64,000 nt of DNA from Stenocarpella maydis (lineage: Eukaryota > Ascomycota > Sordariomycetes > Diaporthales > Diaporthaceae). The translations under genes and the position numbers were made by a program. Of this stretch, positions 56,821 through 64,000 are shown in pieces. The stretch lies in assembly GCA_002270565.1 (NCBI GenBank), contig NQMI01000009.1, forward strand, positions 602,420-666,419, given 5' to 3'. The notes below the pieces were generated by a model. The model ran no database searches. It was not told the DNA's origin and saw nothing but the letters and a program-made list of their open reading frames with translations. Every line of letters starts with the position of its first letter. The first letter of the stretch is position 1.

Positions 56821-58650
56821 GTTCGAGGAGACAGAAGGTGGCTCGATGTGTGGTTGAAGAACTGGAGTTCCTTAAACGCTGGGTTTGTTGGATGTGAGTC
56901 AAGACGGGCAGTGAGGCGACCAGCGGTTGCTTTTCGACCGTACCGGGGCAGAGGGTGTGATAAGCCAAATCGATAACGATTTAGATATTCTGTGTGGCAT
57001 TGCTTGACTGAAGGGTGAAATGAATGGCAGGAGACGCTGCTTCCTTGTGAGTGAAACCAATGGTACTGCCCAAGTTGTCTCCGTAGTCCTGGTGCTGGAG
57101 AACCATGTATGTACACCTGCGACCTTTATCGATAGTTGGCCTGTCCATTGCTACTTACCTACCTCTGTACTTAAGTAGGTAGTTTGGTATCTTGACCAAA
57201 CCAGGAAACATCCGTATCAACGTGCCTCCTGCTGGACCGCAAAGTCCCTTGAGCATAGTCAAGTATATCTATTGTAAGCTCCTAATTCGTGTTTCTTGAC
57301 AGTGAGGTGCTCTCTTTTCTCGGGCAGCGCAGGTTAGTTGCCCCCTTTTAATCTTGTCCATCCTGTCATAGTTGCAGAGATTTTGTTCTGAGTCAATATC
57401 GCCATTGACTAATACTAGCAAAGTTTTGGCAAAGCAAACTTGAGCAGCTCTGCAGGTTTCATCAATACTCTCTCAAACATTGTAAGGACTTCTGTGGGTT
57501 CATCAGAACCTTCATAGAATCATTAGTGACTCAAGTTGTGTCTGACATATCTACTTACCTAGGTAGGTGTGGACTTCGTGGCACAAGGACTGACAACCTC
57601 AGGATGGCATGAAGGCTACTTGCTTACAAGCTGTGGTATGGATTACAAAGTACCAGTCGATGCATTTTCCCTGCGCCTAGCAGGAGTCACCATATAGCTG
57701 TGGAAGACTATAAGTCTGTTACTCTTCAGGTGCTCGCAGCGGCACACATTTCAGTATTGTGGATATAAACAGCTGCCCCCTCGGGACATATTCCCTGTAG
57801 ACTTGCTCCTCCAATGACACAACTATTACGCTCAACAAGAGCCCCCGGCACTACCTTACTCTGCCTGATCTATTGCATCCAGGTCTTTGTACAGAACAGA
57901 GGGTGGGAGTGGTTACCGTGGGAGTGAAAGCAGTATGAAGCTTTTCTTAGGGCGGTTGACTGTATAACGGATTTTGACTACCAAGCCGTGTTGTCCAAGC
58001 TGCAACAGTGACTATTCATTACTGTTTCCGTACCATACCTAGACACCTAGGTACATAATTAATTACCCAGGTGGGTTGCATCGCCTGTGAGCATCCCGAA
58101 AATGACTTCTGAGTTCCGGGCAGATGACCCCAGCCAGTAAAAATGACAGCGCACACGAAGACGAAGGTGGCATTGCCTGAAACCAGAGAGGACAGCTCCC
58201 TACTTCTTGATACAACTATGTTGGAGACTCGAAGTGCACAAGGGTAGGCCCAGACAGTCCAGCCAGGTCCAGACACACACTCGCGGCGACAATTTGACTG
58301 CCGAAACACGGTCCTCTTCCCACCACCAACAATAATGAGCCGGCTATATTCCCCCCATTCGCTACCAAGCAGCTGGATGAACGATTCCCCACGGGGAAGC
58401 AAGGGTCCATAAGGTGGAGTAAGCTGGGCAAGCCAGACACTGAGGTTGGTTGACATTGGTGCGGGGAGCGGCACTCATGTATCAACAGCCGCTCACGAGG
58501 TAGCAACGATACCGCGGGAGGCGGTTCCATATTTGATCCGGTTTTATAGGTTATACCTGGCATATGTCCGCTACTTAAGCATGGAACGGCCCACGTCTCT
58601 GGCCGCCCTTGTACAACTGCTCGCAGGCGCGACACCCACATTGATCGAAT
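56821..58650. other. Intergenic rich in acctaggta motifs
   Basis: About 1.8 kb without a supported gene. tacctacc...taagtaggt (57155-57180), cttacctaggtaggt (57554-57568) and acctaggtac (58045-58054) occur here. Small ORFs at 58019-58641 have no family resemblance. 58500-58650 is the likely promoter of the MFS gene. Confidence 0.45.
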
Positions 58651-60640
58651 ATGCCGTTCGGAATCATCAACGCAGAACTAAAGGATGGTGGGCAGATTCC
58701 CGGTACGGAGACGCTCATCGGCGGCAGCCGCCTGGGTTTGGAAGCCGAAATTGACGACTCGTACTTGGAACGCATCACTTACAAGGCACGCAGTAGTAAC
58801 TCATCCTCCATGTGGGCAGAAAACACCAGCTAACGGGTGACGCTGAGCAGGGCGTGGAAACAATCCTGATCCCCCAGCCATCCCAGAATGACTCAAACGA
58901 CCCCCTGGTAATGAATCGCCTGAAAACGTGGCTTGCCTAGCCTGAATGCTGACGCGCGAGGCAGCTCTGGCCGCGATGGCAGAAGGAAGCGGCCTTCTTT
59001 GTCATTTTTGCCAACGCCATCATATTCGCCATCCTGCCGGGGCCGATCATAGCCCCAGCCACCTTCGCGCTCGCGCCGATACTGGGCGTCACATTGACAG
59101 AAGTCGCTGAGCTCTCGGGATATCAGCTCCTGGTCGTGGCGGCTCTCGGGTGAGTACCTAGTACACGCGCAGGACCACGGGATGAAGTACAGTGTTACTG
59201 AGTATTCTTGCCTCGCATTTGCAGACCACTGGTCTCAGTCCTCGCCCAGAAATATGGGAAACGTCCCCAGTTTCTCTTCGCATCTGCGGTGGGCACCTTG
59301 GGCACCGTCATCTGTATCGTCGGCTCCCAGCAGAACAACTACCACACCCTCCTCGCCGGGCGCATGATCCAGGGGCTCGGGGTGACAGCCTGGGAGAGCC
59401 TTTCCCTGGCCGCCGTCGGGGACATGTTTTATCTGCACGAGCGCGGCTGGCGCACTGCGATCATCGTCTGTTCGCTGGCCTGCATGGCCTCGGTGGTCTC
59501 CCTTATCAGCGGGGTCTTGTTCCAGAACCACGGCTACCAAAACCTGTTCGTCGCTGAGCTTCCCTTCAATATTGTCGGGCTCCTGGCGACCATCTTCCTG
59601 GTGCCCGAGACCCAGTTCATCCGAGCGGCACCGCCAGCAGCAGACACGGTGCAGGGCCAAAGCAGCACCAGCGGCACCGAGAAGGAGAAGAGCTGGAACC
59701 ATCACGCTGAGGCCGTCAGCTCCCCAAGCCCTACACAAAAGATCCCAAGGAAGTCCTTCGCGAAGACCCTCGCCCCGTCGGAGCGGATAAGCTACACGAG
59801 CAAGTCCATCCCGCACCTCCTGTCCGAGATCTTCGTCCACCTCATCAACCCAGCCGTCTTCTGGATCCTGATGGTCAGCGCCGTGCTCGTCGCCTTCTTC
59901 GTCTCGTCGGCCTACATCCTCGCCCAAATCTGGTCAGTCCCGCCCTACAACCTCAACGTTGCCCAGAACGGCTACTTCTGGGCGGGCGCCTTCGTCGGCG
60001 GCGTGCTTGCCGTCTTCGTGGGGCCCCTGTGCGACTGGTCCGCGCGGGCGCTCGCGCGGGCCAACCACGGCGTGTACGAGGCCGAGTTCCGCATCCCCGT
60101 CAACGTCCTCGGCGCGCTCTTCTGTGGCCTGGGCTGGTTCCTGTTCATGTGGGTCGTTGAGAACCCGCGCCCCGGCGGGTACTTCCTGGGTGCTTTCTGC
60201 CACGGGTGTGCCTGCTTCGGGATCTCTGTCCCTTCGACTTCGGCCGGGTTGTATATCCTGTAAGTCAGATTGCTGCGCTGGGCCTCTCTTTTGCTCTTCA
60301 TTTTCTGACCTTCCTGATTTGCGATGCAGTGACTCCTTCCCGAGGCAGTCCACAGAAGTATTCGTACTGCAGATGATGCTCAAGAACTTTCTATTCTATG
60401 CATTCTCGACTTTTATCAACACTTGGGCTGCCGAGGCTGGCGGTGGCGAAGTGTTCAGAGTCTTCGGCATTGTCTCGCTTGTGCTGATTGCCCTTTGCAT
60501 CCCGATGTGTGAGTTCCATCCTTAAGCAAGTGAAATTGGACAGGCGTGCTGACCATTGAGCAGACCTTTTTGGCAAGCTGAATCGGAAGTGGATGTACAA
60601 CTTGTACACACACAGTACCCTGTTGAAGTCCCTTGGATGA
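58651..60640 (+). CDS. MFS transporter (fungal drug/H+ or small-molecule type)
   Basis: Model: exons 58651-58785, 58851-58907, 58965-59149, 59225-60259, 60330-60508, 60564-60640; 555 aa in frame. Introns are 55-75 bp. Intron 1 has a GC donor (TACAAG|GCACGC) and branch GCTAAC. The reading is fixed by the MFS N-terminus ILIPQPSQNDSNDP-LLWPRWQK, joined across introns 1 and 2. Transmembrane helices follow (FFVIFANAIIFAILPGPIIA and about ten more). The central loop at about 250-300 is Ser-rich. GRMIQGLGVTAWESL matches the motif C region and LVSVLAQKYGKRP the motif A loop (G-x-x-x-D-x-x-G-x-R-x). It sits in the plasma membrane. The substrate is unknown. Confidence 0.9.
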
Positions 60641-61179
60641 GCCAGTGGAAAGGTACGAGGAGCATGGGGCGCTTGGGAGACAAGCCGCATGATGTAAGCA
60701 AATAGCTCTTAATTGTTCATGTAGATGGGTATCGTGTCAGAGCCTCAACCGTAATCGCCTGGCGCCGTCATGAGCATATATATATAAACGAGCAGATTGG
60801 CACTCCATACCCCGAATCATCATCCTGAGTGCAGCATGGTTTTGGTATCATTCCTCCTCCGATGGGTCGACAGCTCGCAGACCCTCTTCCCACTCCACCC
60901 TTTCCACGTGACCACCTCTTGCCAGCAGCCATCGCTCTCCCGGTGAGGACGGAAGGGTCCCCAGGCGGTACCATGAGTGTACTGCCCCGTCTCGCGTCGC
61001 CTCTTATCTGCCCGCCTTAGCAGGTCATTCTCTTTCCTCCGCCTGTCGACTTCTGCTTGTCCGCTGCCTACGATCCAACGCGCCCAGCTGGACCTATCCG
61101 GCTCGCGGTGTTTCCGGACGCAGTATTTCTGCACCGATGCATGCTTGAGCACTGGTCTCGATGGCACCAGTTGACAATT
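60641..61179. other. Intergenic between convergent MFS and Rtc1-like genes
   Basis: 3' flanks only. tatatatata at about 60778-60787. No gene supported; a 115-codon minus-strand ORF (60820-61167) has no family resemblance. Confidence 0.4.
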
Positions 61180-64000
61180 CTATTGTCTCCTTGACATCCC
61201 ATCGTCCGCTGAGACGACAGTAGCGCTGCCTGCAAACTTGACACTCTTCCTGCGCTCCCTGTCACCGCTGATGCCGCCACCCCGGCCAGGACTGGAACTC
61301 AAGATACTTGTGGTAGATGTATTCGGCCTCTCACTGCTCAGCCCGAGATGAACCGCGCTCGTGGCCCTACCCAAGGCACCCATGGGGGTTGCATGCCCAC
61401 CTCCTAGGCTCTCCCTGACAGATTCCACAGCCTTGCTCTGGTGAATCTCGTTCAGGTCGCCGTGCACGCTGCCCTCAAGACTACTCTCACCAGTTCGACG
61501 CCGAGTCCCCGCTCGCTGGACAAGCTCGTCTAGTGCTCCGGTACTGTAGCGGCCTGCACCGAATCGCGGCGATGCAGTCCCGCTCGCGTGTGCAGTGTTT
61601 CGGTTGACTTCTCTCACAGCACGAGACACTTCTTCTGTCCTGGCTACATTATTTTCGGCGCGGTATTTCCCAGGAAGGCAAGCGTGTCCGCAACCGTCGA
61701 AGGGGCAGCATCCGTCTGAGTAAAGTCCATCAGGCCCGTCATCAAATGAAGAGGTCCCGTCGTCGTCCACCTCGGAATGCCACCCCGCAAGGCAAGACGC
61801 GTGGCCCCCATGCCCACACCCATTACAGTACCACCACGTTGACAAGAGAGATTCCTCGCCGTGCCCGTCCGTAAAGGAGCGCAGCAGCTCGGGTGATATC
61901 TCGGTCGCTTCGGTGGCAAGCTCCAGGACCTCGCGGTGTTGACATATGGCGCACGGAGCCATGACGGCGCTGCATCGCTCACAGCGCCAGATCGCGTTAG
62001 CAGGTTGCGTATCCATGTTGCGCCGATCAATTTCTCTCGGCTTGCGACAGGCTTGACATAGGAATGCGGCCTTGTTGTTTGACTGTGCGGGTCCAAACAC
62101 TGCTGGGAAGTCTTCACCCCACTGCTGAAGTGGCCCACCAGGCCAACCCTTTACACACAGATTCCTAAGCAAGGCCGCCTGCGTAAATAGCTTCATTCCC
62201 ATGAGACGGGAGTGATGCTGTTTGATGATGGCTGCGGCTCGGAAACCATCAATACAATCGTCAACGTCGTAAACCAGCGGTCGAAGAAGGAGAACCATGG
62301 CTGACGCGTTCAGTGCCGACTTCGTGGCCTCGAAGCTGACTGCCCGGGCAACGAGCTTGTACGGATCGATGGGGCTGGGGCGAAGCGGCGCATCGTCTTC
62401 CCAGGCAATAGGATGTGGATACCGTGGATCATCTGACCATGGCAGATAGTCGGTTTCTTGAGCTTGCTCTAGGTCATGGCTGAATTCGAAAGAATCTAGC
62501 GGGCTCACACCGAGAGACACAGTCTGAGAGTGGTACTGAGGGAAGCTATCAGGCCTGGGGTGTGACTCACCCCGCCCTGACTGGATGCTGTCCATTGTCG
62601 TTTGAGTGACCATATGGTCCTCGTCCGTGGTCTGCGTCGCGGACGCATCATCCGGTCTGGCCGGAGCAGATGATTGGTGATGAAGGTTCTGGGGGACAGC
62701 GGCCTCGAGTTTGGCTCCCCTGATCCTGCTCTCGTATTCCCCGGTGCTAGCACTGCGAGCAAGCTGTGGGTTAGGTGGCCCCGCGCCCGTAATCCTGGTA
62801 GATCGACGCTGCACGGAGCCAGAGGATGACCCGGTCAGGCCCGCTGTTTGTCTGCTGCCGCTGGAGATAGAGAACATTTGCCCAAAGGACTCGTCTGAGT
62901 CGTGCCTCGCAACCACTCTCCTCGTGCTGCTCGGGGTACCCGACACTTGGCCCTGATTCGATTTGTTCTTGGCGCCAGGGACATCGATCGCTTGGCTGAT
63001 GGCATCTGTACCGTAGAAGTCGTAGCCTTCGGTGCTTGCATAAGTGTCGCTGTCGTGGCTGATTGTAGACAGGGGCTCCGAATCGAGCCGTTGTCGTTGC
63101 GCGGTTCGCTTTACCGGTGGTGGGAGTATAAAGCTGCCGCCTTCCTGCACGGGTGTGAGCTTTTTACCGTACCCGAAGTGGTGATCCTCAAGCTCGCGGA
63201 TGTGATCAACTTCATCATAACCATTTCCATTGCTGTCATCTACGGGTCGAGCAAGCGGCGTCGCTGTCTGAGATGTACTCTCGAATTCCTCGGACAGCAA
63301 GGAGCGAAGATGGCTGGCTCGCTCGATGCTCGCAGGAGGCTTGAGACCGCCTCCAAGTGCCGCCTCCGGCTCGGTCAGACCAGACTGAACTAGTTGCACC
63401 TGACCAAGCTTGGGTATCTCAGCAAGCCCATTCAGACTAGCTGGCGATTTCGATAGAAGTTTTGTCGTCGCTTTGTTCGACCTCTCCAGTTCCCCGGTGC
63501 GTCGATCAAGGTGGTGCTGCGCCCTTCTCTCCAGAAGCAGTCGCATAGCAAATGCCAGTACCTTCCAAGCTTGAGATAGACGATACTGGCCGACCGATTC
63601 CGCAGCCCCAGCGTAGTGTTCTAGAATAGCTTGGATGCGCATATCTAGAGACTCACCCCCTCGTTTATACGGCAAGTGCTCGTGGAGCGTCTCAAGGTAG
63701 TGCGTGGTGAGGTACTCGTACACACTGACATTTGCTGCGGACGGGGCTCGTCCTATGGTCATCGCCTGCTGAGTCTTGAAAAGCCCGGAAGCCTTGATGG
63801 ACTGTTCGAGAGCCATCGCTGGTGCATCTGGCCCTCCAGGAGGTGTTGTGCTGAGCGATTGAACGGACCGACTGCCAGTTGGGGCTCGCCTTTGTTTTGA
63901 TTTCGCCCGTCGTGCTCCCAAGAAGCTTTCAGCGACCTCATCTTCTGAGTCACTGCGGCTGATGCTGAGCATTGGGGCTCTGGGACTGGGAGTGTAGGAG
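61180..64000 (-). CDS. SEA/GATOR2-complex protein, Rtc1/WDR24-like C-terminal part (5' end outside the window)
   Basis: The frame is open from the window end (64000) to the stop at 61180; the first Met inside is at 63972 but is probably internal. Of the 930 residues from that Met, 1-620 are mostly low-complexity with a helical stretch at 80-170 (SVYEYLTTHYLETLHEHL). About 635-772 hold a double zinc site: CQACxxP, WRCERCSAVMAPCAICQHRE, then YCNGCGHGGHASCLAGWH and GCCPFDGCGHACLPGKY. CGHGGH is the signature of the RING-like ends of Rtc1/WDR24 and related SEACAT subunits. These act at the vacuole to activate TORC1 by relieving the Npr2/3 complex. An N-terminal WD40 propeller is expected beyond the window. 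Confidence 0.75.
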   Translation of the reverse strand, partial: SYTPSPRAPMLSISRSDSEDEVAESFLGARRAKSKQRRAPTGSRSVQSLSTTPPGGPDAPAMALEQSIKASGLFKTQQAMTIGRAPSAANVSVYEYLTTHYLETLHEHLPYKRGGESLDMRIQAILEHYAGAAESVGQYRLSQAWKVLAFAMRLLLERRAQHHLDRRTGELERSNKATTKLLSKSPASLNGLAEIPKLGQVQLVQSGLTEPEAALGGGLKPPASIERASHLRSLLSEEFESTSQTATPLARPVDDSNGNGYDEVDHIRELEDHHFGYGKKLTPVQEGGSFILPPPVKRTAQRQRLDSEPLSTISHDSDTYASTEGYDFYGTDAISQAIDVPGAKNKSNQGQVSGTPSSTRRVVARHDSDESFGQMFSISSGSRQTAGLTGSSSGSVQRRSTRITGAGPPNPQLARSASTGEYESRIRGAKLEAAVPQNLHHQSSAPARPDDASATQTTDEDHMVTQTTMDSIQSGRGESHPRPDSFPQYHSQTVSLGVSPLDSFEFSHDLEQAQETDYLPWSDDPRYPHPIAWEDDAPLRPSPIDPYKLVARAVSFEATKSALNASAMVLLLRPLVYDVDDCIDGFRAAAIIKQHHSRLMGMKLFTQAALLRNLCVKGWPGGPLQQWGEDFPAVFGPAQSNNKAAFLCQACRKPREIDRRNMDTQPANAIWRCERCSAVMAPCAICQHREVLELATEATEISPELLRSFTDGHGEESLLSTWWYCNGCGHGGHASCLAGWHSEVDDDGTSSFDDGPDGLYSDGCCPFDGCGHACLPGKYRAENNVARTEEVSRAVREVNRNTAHASGTASPRFGAGRYSTGALDELVQRAGTRRRTGESSLEGSVHGDLNEIHQSKAVESVRESLGGGHATPMGALGRATSAVHLGLSSERPNTSTTSILSSSPGRGGGISGDRERRKSVKFAGSATVVSADDGMSRRQ

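Noticed and set aside
48170..60640. Secondary-metabolite cluster idea (P450, NmrA-like, MFS)
   Set aside because: No backbone enzyme (PKS, NRPS, terpene cyclase) or pathway regulator in the window, and housekeeping genes are interspersed.
60820..61167. 115-codon minus-strand ORF between MFS and Rtc1-like genes
   Set aside because: It lies in the 3' flanks of two convergent genes with no family resemblance.

Overview
The window is nuclear DNA of a filamentous ascomycete, probably a Sordariomycete. The evidence is short GT-AG introns of 52-228 bp with CTNAC or CTAAT branch sites, fungal gene families (HET, NmrA-like, RG lyase PL4, TauD, CYP, MFS), and a sharp split between GC-balanced gene blocks and AT-rich blocks. 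The AT-rich blocks look like products of RIP (repeat-induced point mutation). No host name can be derived from the sequence alone.

Layout. 1-15771 is AT-rich transposon debris. Two copies of one minus-strand Ty3/gypsy element (1-8335, heavily mutated; 12107-15771, milder and internally deleted) flank an unrelated mutated stretch. That stretch holds a long unrecognised minus-strand coding relic and a Cys-rich plus-strand relic. 15773-19979 is a Ty1/copia cluster on the minus strand: two gag fragments, three LTRs, and primer-binding sites that look like the initiator-tRNA anticodon arm. The pieces are separated by N positions, so their order is uncertain. 19980-21520 is further AT-rich debris. 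21.6-27.8 kb carries three minus-strand genes: rhamnogalacturonan lyase, TauD-type dioxygenase and GNAT acetyltransferase. 28224-30149 is a RIP-inactivated Fot1/pogo transposon with perfect 33-bp inverted repeats and a TA duplication. 31.4-36.3 kb carries a UDP-glucose 4-epimerase-like gene and a six-hairpin-glycosidase-like gene, both on the plus strand. 36.6-39.1 kb holds an F-box-like pseudogene and a fold-back (MITE-like) element. 39.3-42.4 kb is an intact HET-domain gene, followed by an arylsulfatase C-terminal pseudogene. 44.5-64.0 kb carries a small putative gene, a UVRAG/Vps38-like gene, a cytochrome P450, a HET pseudogene, a small secreted protein, an NmrA-like oxidoreductase, an orphan protein, a five-intron MFS transporter, and the C-terminal part of a SEA-complex (Rtc1/WDR24-like) protein cut by the window end.

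How the genes fit together. I see no operon-like or clear biosynthetic cluster. Housekeeping membrane-traffic and nutrient-signalling genes (UVRAG-like, Rtc1-like) sit beside accessory ones (HET, P450, MFS, pectin lyase). The carbohydrate theme (PL4, GalE-like, glycosidase-like) fits a plant-associated or saprotrophic life but proves nothing. Recurrent decay of HET, sulfatase and F-box copies beside TE debris suggests a fast-changing accessory region. Exon coordinates are my own splice reconstructions; each complete spliced model stays in frame to its stop.
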